From Nitrospirota bacterium (GTDB lineage Bacteria; Nitrospirota; Nitrospiria; JACQBZ01): a DNA stretch of 5,333 nucleotides. Positions 1 to 5,158 of this stretch are shown here, piece after piece. The stretch is from NCBI GenBank assembly GCA_016198945.1, contig JACQHO010000188.1, positions 1 to 5,333 on the forward strand. The letters run 5' to 3'. A program made the position numbers and the translations under genes. The notes under the pieces are model-generated. The model saw only the letters and a list, made by a program, of their open reading frames with translations, made no database searches and was not told the DNA's origin. Within the stretch, counting starts at the first letter, position 1; each line of letters starts with the position of its first letter.

Positions 1-1
1 G

Positions 2-28
2 CAGATCGGCCGTTTGGTCGTCATTTAA
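2..28 (+). CDS. Possible 3' end of an upstream gene (partial)
   Basis: Frame 2 is open from the window edge and ends at TAA 26-28, giving only eight residues (QIGRLVVI) before the stop. The stop lies two bases before the dxr ATG, the tight spacing expected inside an operon. In many genomes the gene before dxr is cdsA (CDP-diglyceride synthase), but these eight residues are too few to recognise and do not obviously resemble a CdsA C-terminus. The call rests on position alone and could be chance. Confidence 0.2.
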   Translation, partial: QIGRLVVI

Positions 29-30
29 CT

Positions 31-1194
31 ATGAAAAAAATCGTTCTTCTGGGTTCGACCGGTTCCATCGGCGGCAACACCCTCCAACTGGCGGCCGATT
101 TTCCGGATCGCTTTGAAGTGGTCGGTTTGACAGCCGGCAGCAACGATGCTAAACTGTTGACCCAGATTGAACGGTTTCATCCCCGCGCGGCGGCCGTGGC
201 GGACGAGGCGGCGGCCGACCGGTTGCGCCGGCGATGCCGCGGCCGGCGGGATCTGAAAACCGAAATTCTGTCCGGCATGGAAGGCCTCGTCCGCGTGGCA
301 ACGCTGGAGGAGGCCGACATGGTGGTCTCGGCCATTGTGGGATCGGCCGGGCTGCTTCCGACGCTGGAGGCCATTCGGGCGAAAAAACCGATCGCGCTGG
401 CCAACAAGGAGCCGATGGTGATGGCCGGGCCGATCATGCGGGAGGAGGCCCGGAGACACGGGGTCGCCATCCTGCCGGTCGACAGCGAGCACAGCGCGAT
501 CTTCCAGTCGCTCTCGGGCCAGCGTCAAAGGGACGTGCGTCGGCTGATTCTGACGGCGTCCGGTGGGCCGTTGCTCGACGCTCCGCTTGCGAAGCGACGG
601 ACGATCAAGCCGGCCCAGGCGCTCAAACACCCCACCTGGCGCATGGGGACAAAAATCACGATCGATTCCGCGACGCTCATGAACAAGGGCCTGGAAGTGA
701 TCGAGGCTCACTGGCTCTTTGATATTCCCCCGGACCGGATCGACGTCGTCATTCACCGGCAGAGCATCGTTCATTCGATGGTGGAATTTCTGGACGGCTC
801 GGTCATCGCCCAGATGGGCGTTCCGGACATGCGCGGGCCGCTGGCCTACGCGCTGAATTATCCCGAACGGCTGCCGCTCCGTCTTCCCGCTCTGGATCTG
901 ACCCGGGTCAAATCCCTTACGTTTGAGCCGCCGGATTTAAAGAAGTTTCCATGTCTGGGATATGCCTATGAGGCAATCCAGGCCGGCGGGACGCTGCCGT
1001 CCGTTCTGAATGCGGCGAACGAGGTGGCGGTCCAGGCCTTCCTTTCGGGCCGGATCGGTTTTCTGGAGATCGCCCGGTCGATTCGTAAAACCATGGACGA
1101 TCATGTTCCACAGCCCGTAAAAAATCTGGAGGATGTCCTGGAAGCCGATCGATGGGGCCGTGAGAGGGCGTTGAAGTACGTGAAGATTTCTTAG
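31..1194 (+). CDS. dxr: 1-deoxy-D-xylulose 5-phosphate reductoisomerase (DXR)
   Basis: Cytosolic, NADPH- and divalent-metal-dependent enzyme that rearranges and reduces DXP to 2-C-methyl-D-erythritol 4-phosphate, the second step of the MEP isoprenoid pathway. The 387-residue product is of normal full length. The nucleotide-binding GSTGSIG is at residues 8-14 and ALANKE at 122-127. The metal ligands in VDSEHSAIF are D151 and E153, with E222 in SATLMNKGLE (213-222). The substrate-binding residues S177 (TASGG), H200 (HPTW), S213, N218 and K219 all correspond to the E. coli active-site set. Small departures from the usual consensus are KEPMV for KESLV and HPTWRMG for HPNWSMG in the mobile loop; neither removes a catalytic residue. 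The start is the ATG giving the family-typical MKKIVLLGSTGSIG; the frame is open upstream, but extension would add non-homologous residues. No clear Shine-Dalgarno sequence precedes it, so translation may be coupled to the gene ending at 28. Identification is secure. Confidence 0.97.
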   Translation: MKKIVLLGSTGSIGGNTLQLAADFPDRFEVVGLTAGSNDAKLLTQIERFHPRAAAVADEAAADRLRRRCRGRRDLKTEILSGMEGLVRVATLEEADMVVSAIVGSAGLLPTLEAIRAKKPIALANKEPMVMAGPIMREEARRHGVAILPVDSEHSAIFQSLSGQRQRDVRRLILTASGGPLLDAPLAKRRTIKPAQALKHPTWRMGTKITIDSATLMNKGLEVIEAHWLFDIPPDRIDVVIHRQSIVHSMVEFLDGSVIAQMGVPDMRGPLAYALNYPERLPLRLPALDLTRVKSLTFEPPDLKKFPCLGYAYEAIQAGGTLPSVLNAANEVAVQAFLSGRIGFLEIARSIRKTMDDHVPQPVKNLEDVLEADRWGRERALKYVKIS

Positions 1195-1198
1195 GATA

Positions 1199-1204
1199 AG
1201 GAGG
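1199..1204 (+). promoter_or_regulatory. Ribosome binding site of rseP, unusually distant
   Basis: AGGAGG, a perfect Shine-Dalgarno core, lies just after the dxr stop. It is 15 bases from the rseP ATG at 1220, well beyond the usual 5-9. No ATG, GTG or TTG occurs in frame between them; the only nearer candidate is the rare start ATT at 1214, 9 bases away. Confidence 0.75.
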
Positions 1205-1219
1205 AACCAAATCATTCAA

Positions 1220-2347
1220 ATGGAAGCCGTCAACAGTTTCATTTTCAGCCTGTTTTCTTTTCTGATCGTCCTCAGCGTGCTGATCTTTTTCCATGAGCTG
1301 GGCCATTTCCTTGCGGCCCGACGCCTGGGCGTCAAGGTGCTCAAATTTTCGCTGGGCTTCGGTCCCCGCCTCTTCGGCCGGACCGTAGGGGAGACCGAGT
1401 ATCTGATCTCGGCACTCCCGCTGGGCGGATACGTCAAGCTCTTCGGCGAGGAGCCGTCCGAGGGTGAGGCGGCCCAGGCGCTTTCTCCCGAAGATCGGAA
1501 ACGATCCTTCTCCCATGCGTCCGTCTGGAAACGGATCGTGATCGTGGCGGCCGGGCCGGTTTTCAACATGCTGCTGGCCTATCTGATCTTCGCGGGCGCG
1601 CTTTCGATCGGCGTCCCGATGTATGTGCCGGATTTCGACAGTCTGATGCCGGTGGTTGAAAACGTGGTCGAGGGCTCGCCGGCCGAGGCGGCCGGGATCA
1701 AGCCGGGAGACCGGATCATCTCCATCAACGACGCCAAGATTTCGACCTGGCCCCAGATGACCGAGATCATCTACGGGAGCGCCGGGAAGTCGCTTGCGAT
1801 CGTGGTGGAGCGGGACCGTCACAATATTTCACTGTCCATAACGCCGGCCACGAAGACGATCGAGGACGAAGAGGGGAAGACGGTTGAGATCGGCCAGATC
1901 GGAATCGGGAAGAATCCGCGCGGCGTCGAGATCGTGGCCGCGAACCCCCTTGAGGCGATATACAAGGGCGGACAGGCTACCTGGCAGTGGACGTATCTTA
2001 CGGTGGAGGGACTGGTCCGACTTGTCCAGGGAAGGCTCTCGACCGACAATATCGGCGGGCCGATCCTGATCGGGCAGATGTCGGGCCAGGCCGCATCGCA
2101 GGGGTTCGGCGGACTGGCTTTCCTGATCGCGATCCTGAGCATCACGCTGGGGGTGATGAACATCCTCCCCATCCCGGTTTTGGACGGCGGTCATCTTCTC
2201 TTTTTCGTGATTGAGGGGATCATCGGACGGCCGTTGAGCATTCGAAAACGGGAGATCGCACAGCAGGTCGGCTTGGCGTTGTTGCTTCTCCTGATGGCCC
2301 TTGCATTTTACAATGATATTGTCCGTTTGTTTGTCAAACAGGGATAA
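1220..2347 (+). CDS. rseP: RseP-type site-2 intramembrane zinc metalloprotease
   Basis: Inner-membrane protease of the M50 (S2P) family. Relatives cut membrane-anchored anti-sigma factors (E. coli RseA) or remnant signal peptides. The 375 residues show a first membrane helix at about 8-37 containing the zinc-binding, catalytic HELGH at 25-29. A GFGPRLF/PLGGYVKLFGE membrane-associated loop follows (46-77), then AAGPVFNMLLAY starting a second helix (110-130). One PDZ domain lies at about 143-210 (GSPAEAAGIKPGDRIISIN). The third ligand motif NILPIPVLDGGH is at 314-325 with D322, and a last helix spans about 348-372. E. coli RseP is about 450 residues with two tandem PDZ domains; this shorter one-PDZ form resembles those of many non-enteric bacteria. 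It sits 25 bases after dxr and 50 before ispG, the usual neighbourhood. No rseA or rpoE is in the window, so its substrate is unknown. The ATG at 1220 places HExxH where the family has it, despite the long SD spacing. Confidence 0.95.
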   Translation: MEAVNSFIFSLFSFLIVLSVLIFFHELGHFLAARRLGVKVLKFSLGFGPRLFGRTVGETEYLISALPLGGYVKLFGEEPSEGEAAQALSPEDRKRSFSHASVWKRIVIVAAGPVFNMLLAYLIFAGALSIGVPMYVPDFDSLMPVVENVVEGSPAEAAGIKPGDRIISINDAKISTWPQMTEIIYGSAGKSLAIVVERDRHNISLSITPATKTIEDEEGKTVEIGQIGIGKNPRGVEIVAANPLEAIYKGGQATWQWTYLTVEGLVRLVQGRLSTDNIGGPILIGQMSGQAASQGFGGLAFLIAILSITLGVMNILPIPVLDGGHLLFFVIEGIIGRPLSIRKREIAQQVGLALLLLLMALAFYNDIVRLFVKQG

Positions 2348-2349
2348 CC

Positions 2350-2354
2350 GGGAG
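2350..2354 (+). promoter_or_regulatory. Shine-Dalgarno-like GGGAG separated from ispG by a palindrome
   Basis: GGGAG lies two bases after the rseP TAA and directly abuts the left arm of the inverted repeat at 2355-2393. It is 43 bases from TTG 2398 in linear sequence. With the hairpin folded out, only 4 bases remain before TTG 2398 and 10 before GTG 2404. It is also correctly spaced (5 bases) for the ATG at 2360 inside the repeat. No other SD-like sequence stands before ispG. Confidence 0.45.
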
Positions 2355-2393
2355 CAATCATGGGGACAGATTTAAAATCTGTCCCCATGATTG
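2355..2393 (+). repeat. Perfect 19-bp palindromic element (REP/MITE-like)
   Basis: The left arm CAATCATGGGGACAGATTT and its exact reverse complement flank a single A at 2374, a 39-base, essentially perfect palindrome. As RNA it would form a hairpin of about 17-18 bp with a minimal loop. The core TGGGGACAGATTT... / ...AAATCTGTCCCCA resembles a palindrome I recall as dispersed in genomes of several environmental phyla, where it generates spurious peptides containing 'GTDFKSVP' (the reverse strand here reads MGTDFKSVP). Such elements are often attributed to REP-associated Y1 transposases; that link is inference. No T-run follows on either strand, so it is not a standard intrinsic terminator. Only this one copy is visible in the window. 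Confidence 0.85.
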
Positions 2394-2401
2394 ATAATTG
2401 A
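2360..2401 (+). other. Possible 13-codon leader ORF overlapping the ispG start
   Basis: ATG at 2360-2362 has GGGAG five bases upstream and reads MGTDLKSVPMIDN before TGA 2399-2401. This stop overlaps the TTG candidate start of ispG (2398-2400) and ends two bases before GTG 2404. Nearly the whole peptide is palindrome sequence, so it is probably not a functional protein. If translated, ribosomes terminating there could restart on ispG. The ORF is real in the sequence; its use is speculation. Confidence 0.2.
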
Positions 2402-3480
2402 ACGTGAAGATCGAGCGACGGAAAACGCGGCGGATCACGGTCGGCGGGGTTGCGATCGGCGGCGACGCCCCGATCCCGGTCCAGTCGATGACGACGACCG
2501 ATACGCGGGATGTCCGGGCCACGGTGGATCAGATCAAGCGGCTGGAGGCGGCCGGCTGCGAAATCATCCGCGTGGCCGTGATCGATGACGTGGCGGCCGA
2601 GGCCTTGAAGGCGATCAAGGCGCAGATCGCGATCCCCCTCGTCGCCGACATCCATTATAATTACCGTCTGGCCCTCCGTGCGGCGCCGCATGTGGACTGC
2701 ATCCGGATCAATCCCGGAAATATCGGCGGGAAGGACCGCGTGGCGCAGGTCGTTTCGGCCTGCCGCGACCGGGGCATCCCGATCCGTATCGGCGTGAACG
2801 CCGGCTCGCTGGAGGAAGATCTCCTGAAGAAGTACGGGTACCCGACCCCCGAGGCGATGGTCGAATCGGCGCTGCGTGCGATCGGGATGCTGGAGGAGAT
2901 GGGTTTCTACGAAATGAAGCTGTCGCTGAAGGCCTCCCACGTGGGGCTCTGCATCGAGGCCTACCGGCTGATCTCGAAGAAGACGGACTATCCGCTTCAT
3001 CTCGGGATCACCGAGGCCGGGACGGCTTTTGCGGGAAGCATCAAAACGGCCGTCGGCATGGGGCTTCTTCTGGGCGCGGGAATCGGGGACACCCTCCGCG
3101 TTTCCCTGGCGGCCGATCCGGTCGAAGAGGTCAAGGCCGGTTTTGAGATCTTGAAATCGCTTGAGCTGCGCCACCGCGGCATCAACTTCATCGCCTGCCC
3201 CACCTGCGGCCGGCTGGAATTCGAGATGTTCAAGCTGGTGGACGAGCTGGAACGGCGTCTTTCGCATATCAAAACGCCGCTGAATGTCTCGATCCTCGGC
3301 TGCGCCGTCAACGGAATAGGCGAGGGGATGGAGGCCGACATCGGAATCGCCGGCGGGAAGGATGGAGGTCTTTTATTTAAAAAAGGAAAGATCGTCGGCA
3401 AACTGTCCGAGGCCGAGATGGCGGATGTGCTGGTGGCCGAGGTCGAGGCGATGGCCAAGGAGCGAGAGGCGAAGACGTAA
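2398..3480 (+). CDS. ispG: (E)-4-hydroxy-3-methylbut-2-enyl-diphosphate synthase (IspG/GcpE)
   Basis: 4Fe-4S enzyme of the cytosol that reductively opens 2-C-methyl-D-erythritol 2,4-cyclodiphosphate to HMBPP, the penultimate MEP-pathway step, using flavodoxin or ferredoxin electrons. The 360-residue product has the compact bacterial two-domain layout: a TIM barrel from RRKTRRITVGGVAIGG through PVQSMTTTDTRD (27-38), ADIHYNYRLAL (83-93), IRINPGNIG (102-110) and HLGITEAGT (201-209), then a C-terminal iron-sulfur domain. Cluster ligands are C267 and C270 (ACPTCGR), C302 (GCAVNG) and E309, matching E. coli C270, C273, C305 and E312. The usual NGPGE reads NGIGE here. The first in-frame start after the TAA at 2395 is TTG 2398; GTG 2404, giving MKIERRKTR, is equally plausible and arguably closer to the family N-terminus. 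Neither has an adjacent SD: the only candidate lies beyond the palindrome. Function is secure, the exact start is not. Confidence 0.96.
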   Translation: MNVKIERRKTRRITVGGVAIGGDAPIPVQSMTTTDTRDVRATVDQIKRLEAAGCEIIRVAVIDDVAAEALKAIKAQIAIPLVADIHYNYRLALRAAPHVDCIRINPGNIGGKDRVAQVVSACRDRGIPIRIGVNAGSLEEDLLKKYGYPTPEAMVESALRAIGMLEEMGFYEMKLSLKASHVGLCIEAYRLISKKTDYPLHLGITEAGTAFAGSIKTAVGMGLLLGAGIGDTLRVSLAADPVEEVKAGFEILKSLELRHRGINFIACPTCGRLEFEMFKLVDELERRLSHIKTPLNVSILGCAVNGIGEGMEADIGIAGGKDGGLLFKKGKIVGKLSEAEMADVLVAEVEAMAKEREAKT

Positions 3481-3484
3481 GGCA

Positions 3485-3508
3485 TGAGGAGTAAGTGCTG
3501 AGGAGTAA
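3485..3508 (+). repeat. Two direct copies of TGAGGAGTAA
   Basis: TGAGGAGTAA occurs at 3485-3494 and 3499-3508, a 14-base period, immediately after the ispG stop. Both copies contain GAGGAG, which looks like a Shine-Dalgarno core, but no suitable start codon of a long frame follows. It probably belongs to the same low-complexity or repeat-derived spacer as the palindrome at 3516-3535. No function is evident. Confidence 0.55.
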
Positions 3509-3515
3509 AAAGTAG

Positions 3516-3535
3516 GGGCGCACGGCCGTGCGTCC
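3516..3535 (+). repeat. GC-rich inverted repeat between ispG and proS
   Basis: CGCACGGCCGTGCG (3519-3532) is a perfect 14-base palindrome. The pairing extends outward by a G-T wobble (3518/3533) and two G-C pairs, to 3516-3535. The left flank GTAGGGG resembles the dispersed 'GTAGGGGCG...CGCCCCTAC' repeats seen in many bacteria, with the right flank diverged. The following bases (GCGCTCTTT) contain only a three-T run, so an intrinsic terminator is doubtful. The best reading is a degraded REP-like element. Confidence 0.55.
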
Positions 3536-3544
3536 GCGCTCTTT

Positions 3545-3548
3545 AGGA
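3545..3548 (+). promoter_or_regulatory. Orphaned ribosome binding site of proS
   Basis: AGGA (in TTTAGGAAACAACG) is the only SD-like sequence ahead of the ProRS reading frame. It stands 4 bases before ACG 3553 and 7 bases before AAG 3556, the two codons that occupy the expected initiator position. It is over 80 bases from the first intact ATG at 3631. It supports the view that translation originally began near 3553-3556. Confidence 0.45.
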
Positions 3549-3552
3549 AACA

Positions 3553-3630
3553 ACGAAGCGTAATTCAAAGTAATTAATACCCACATATCGCGAGGAGCCG
3601 GGCGAGGCCGAGGTCGTCAGCCACCGGCTG
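3553..3630 (+). pseudogene. proS: Disrupted 5' end of proS (N-terminal codons with in-frame stop)
   Basis: Read in the proS frame, 3556-3630 gives KRNSK, a TAA at 3571-3573, then LIPTYREEPGEAEVVSHRL, which continues directly into MIRAGMIRK at 3631. Bacterial ProRS proteins characteristically begin M-(K/R)-x-S-x-x-(L/F)-IPT-(L/x)-RE-x-P-x-EAEVVSH-(R/K)-LM-x-RAGMIRK, so this is unmistakably the family N-terminus. The expected initiator is replaced by ACG (3553) or AAG (3556), and a leucine or similar codon by TAA. No frameshift is needed, so base substitutions alone explain the damage. Stops also occur nearby in both other frames (3561 and 3575). Either the gene has truly lost its normal start, or the sequence contains errors here. 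Confidence 0.7.
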
Positions 3631-4827
3631 ATGATCCGCGCCGGGATGATCCGGAAGGTGGCGGCCGGCATCTATACCTATCTGCCGCTGGGTCTGCGGG
3701 TGATCCGGAAAGTCGAGCTTATCGTCCGCGAAGAGATGAATCGGGCCGGCGCGCAGGAGTTGCTGATGCCGATGGTCCAGCCGGCCGAGCTCTGGAATGA
3801 GACCGGGCGGTGGGGCGAGTATGGAAAGGAGCTGCTGCGGTTCAAGGACCGCGGCGAACGGGAGTTCTGCCTGGGCCCGACGCATGAAGAGGTCGTCACG
3901 GATCTCGTGCGCGCCGAGGTCAAGTCGTACCGGCATCTGCCCCAGATCTTGTATCAAATTCAGACCAAGTTCCGGGACGAGATCCGGCCCCGGTTCGGTC
4001 TGATGCGCGGGCGGGAGTTCCTGATGAAGGACGCCTACTCCTTCGACCGCGACGAGGAAGGCGCCAAGTCCAGTTATGAAAAGATGGGCCGGGCCTATCA
4101 CCGGATCTTCGAGCGGTGCGGCCTGAAGTTCAAGCCGGTCGAGGCCGAAAGCGGCGTGATCGGAGGGATCTTCTCCCAGGAATTCATGGTGCTGGCCGAG
4201 ACGGGCGAGGACAGCCTTGTGGCCTGCCATGCCTGCGACTATGCGGCCAATGTCGAGAAGGCCAGGGGGAGCGACTGTCCGCGAGGCCACGGTCCCCTGA
4301 CGACCCATCGCGGGATCGAGGTGGGACATATCTTCATGCTGGGCACGAAATACAGCCAGGCGATGAAGGCCGTCTTTCTGGACAAGAACGGTAAGGAGGC
4401 TTACCCCGTCATGGGATGCTACGGGATCGGGGTCAGCCGGACGGCCGCGGCCGCGATCGAGCAGAACCACGACGCCAAGGGGATCCTCTGGCCCCTGCCT
4501 CTGGCGCCCTATCAGGTTCACGTTATTCCGGTGAACGACCAGTCGGAGCGCGTGATGATCACATCGGAGCTGATTTACGGGACGCTGTCCAATCTCGGGG
4601 TGGAGGTCCTGATCGACGACCGGTCCGAGCGGCCCGGGGTCAAATTCAACGACGCCGACCTGATCGGCATTCCGTATCAAATCATCGTCGGCGAAAAGAA
4701 CCTGGCCGACGGCCTGGTGGAGCTCAAGGATCGCCGCACCGGGAAAGTCCAGAAGGTGACCACCGAAGAAGTGATCGACCTCGTCAAAAAGTTGGTCCTG
4801 CCGCCCGCCCCCCGCGCCGAATCTTAA
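3631..4827 (+). CDS. proS: Prolyl-tRNA synthetase, bacterial type without INS editing domain; 5' end lost
   Basis: Cytosolic class IIa aminoacyl-tRNA synthetase charging tRNA-Pro. From ATG 3631 (398 residues) it shows motif 1 (LRVIRKVELIVREEM...GAQELLMP, 22-47), the proline-binding GPTHEE (82-87), motif 2 (FRDEIRPRFGLMRGREF, 114-130), motif 3 (GCYGIGVSR, 262-270) and the anticodon-binding domain from about 292, with ERPGVKFNDADLIGIP (333-348). The INS domain that hydrolyses Ala-tRNA-Pro is absent: DYAANVEKA (203-211) is joined by a short linker to IEVGHIFMLGTKYS (229-242). The linker keeps C199, C202, C216 and H220, possibly a zinc site. With the upstream codons the protein would be about 423 residues against 572 in E. 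coli. ATG 3631 is the first standard start after the in-frame TAA at 3571 but has no SD and drops about 25 highly conserved residues. The rest is uninterrupted. Confidence 0.9.
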   Translation: MIRAGMIRKVAAGIYTYLPLGLRVIRKVELIVREEMNRAGAQELLMPMVQPAELWNETGRWGEYGKELLRFKDRGEREFCLGPTHEEVVTDLVRAEVKSYRHLPQILYQIQTKFRDEIRPRFGLMRGREFLMKDAYSFDRDEEGAKSSYEKMGRAYHRIFERCGLKFKPVEAESGVIGGIFSQEFMVLAETGEDSLVACHACDYAANVEKARGSDCPRGHGPLTTHRGIEVGHIFMLGTKYSQAMKAVFLDKNGKEAYPVMGCYGIGVSRTAAAAIEQNHDAKGILWPLPLAPYQVHVIPVNDQSERVMITSELIYGTLSNLGVEVLIDDRSERPGVKFNDADLIGIPYQIIVGEKNLADGLVELKDRRTGKVQKVTTEEVIDLVKKLVLPPAPRAES

Positions 4828-4830
4828 GCG

Positions 4831-4859
4831 TTGTCATGATCTGATCATCGGTGTATAAT
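4831..4859 (+). promoter_or_regulatory. Near-consensus sigma-70 promoter for the DUF4160-DUF2442 pair
   Basis: TTGTCA (4831-4836, five of six consensus bases) and a perfect TATAAT (4854-4859) are separated by the optimal 17 bp. The -35 box begins four bases after the proS stop. Transcription should start near 4866, giving a leader of about 22 bases before the ATG at 4888. No terminator for the upstream operon is visible, so read-through may also contribute. Confidence 0.75.
4836..4848 (+). promoter_or_regulatory. Palindromic candidate operator inside the promoter spacer
   Basis: ATGATC-T-GATCAT is a perfect inverted repeat of 6-bp arms around one base. It overlaps the last base of the -35 box and fills most of the spacer toward the -10. 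A dimeric repressor bound here would block RNA polymerase, an arrangement common for autoregulated small operons. The repressor is not identified; the palindrome itself is certain, its role inferred. Confidence 0.45.
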
Positions 4860-4887
4860 TGGCACACTCATAAAGCGGACCCAGTGA

Positions 4888-5148
4888 ATGCCCGAAATCA
4901 GCCGTTTTTTCGGAATCGTGATCGTCATGTATTACAAGGATCATCCGCCGCCGCATTTCCACGCGAAATACGGCAGCCAGACCGGTGTTTTCGCCATTGA
5001 TGATCTAAGACTCATGGAGGGTCATTTGCCCAAGCGGGTGATCTCGCTGGTTTTGGAATGGGCATTTCAACACCGCGAAGAGTTGCTAAACGACTGGACG
5101 CTGGCCATTTCCCAAAAACCTCTTGAAAGAATTGCACCGTTGGAATAG
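4888..5148 (+). CDS. DUF4160 family protein
   Basis: An 86-residue soluble protein of unknown function, full length for the family. The hallmark N-terminal stretch, ISRFFGIVIVMYYKDHPPPHFHAKYG (4-29), carries a histidine cluster (H19, H23, H25) in the conserved HPPPHFHAKYG. A predicted helical second half includes LPKRVISLVLEWAFQHREELLNDW (47-70), another family signature. There is no signal peptide or membrane helix. ATG 4888 is the only reasonable start: an in-frame TGA (4885-4887) directly precedes it; the SD is weak (GCGGA region). It is the first gene after a strong promoter and is followed without a gap by a DUF2442 gene, a pairing I recall as recurrent and suspected of being toxin-antitoxin-like; the sequence does not prove this. 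Its base composition is visibly less GC-rich than the operon before it, which fits acquired DNA. Confidence 0.88.
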   Translation: MPEISRFFGIVIVMYYKDHPPPHFHAKYGSQTGVFAIDDLRLMEGHLPKRVISLVLEWAFQHREELLNDWTLAISQKPLERIAPLE

Positions 5149-5153
5149 GAGGT
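5147..5153 (+). promoter_or_regulatory. Strong ribosome binding site overlapping the DUF4160 stop
   Basis: AGGAGGT is a full-strength Shine-Dalgarno sequence. It overlaps the DUF4160 TAG (5146-5148) and lies five bases before the ATG at 5159. It is much stronger than the site before DUF4160, so the second protein is probably made in excess, as in antitoxin-like arrangements where the partner is limiting. Confidence 0.8.
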
Positions 5154-5158
5154 GTCGT

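Noticed and set aside
25..774. Long open frame on the minus strand opposite dxr
   Set aside because: Antisense shadow of a GC-rich gene; low-complexity Arg/His/Gly-rich product without a recognisable domain, while the + strand encodes a textbook DXR.
917..1822. Minus-strand open frame spanning the dxr-rseP junction
   Set aside because: Covers two well-identified + strand genes and yields a composition-biased product; no start context or homology.
2355..2393. Palindrome as a rho-independent terminator after rseP
   Set aside because: The stem is long, but no T-tract follows on either strand, and the next gene starts four to ten bases later.
2308..3267. Minus-strand open frame opposite ispG that includes 'GTDFKSVP'
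   Set aside because: The peptide motif comes from the palindromic repeat; the remainder is the antisense of ispG.
3516..3550. GC-rich hairpin as a terminator after ispG
   Set aside because: Only a three-T run, six bases after the stem; insufficient for a confident intrinsic terminator.
3553..3630. Frameshift as the cause of the broken proS N-terminus
   Set aside because: Homologous residues on both sides of TAA 3571 are in the same frame as the body of proS, so substitutions explain it without an indel.
3574..4680. 368-codon minus-strand frame opposite proS
   Set aside because: Shadow frame created by GC-biased codons; proS on the + strand has all class II motifs in order.
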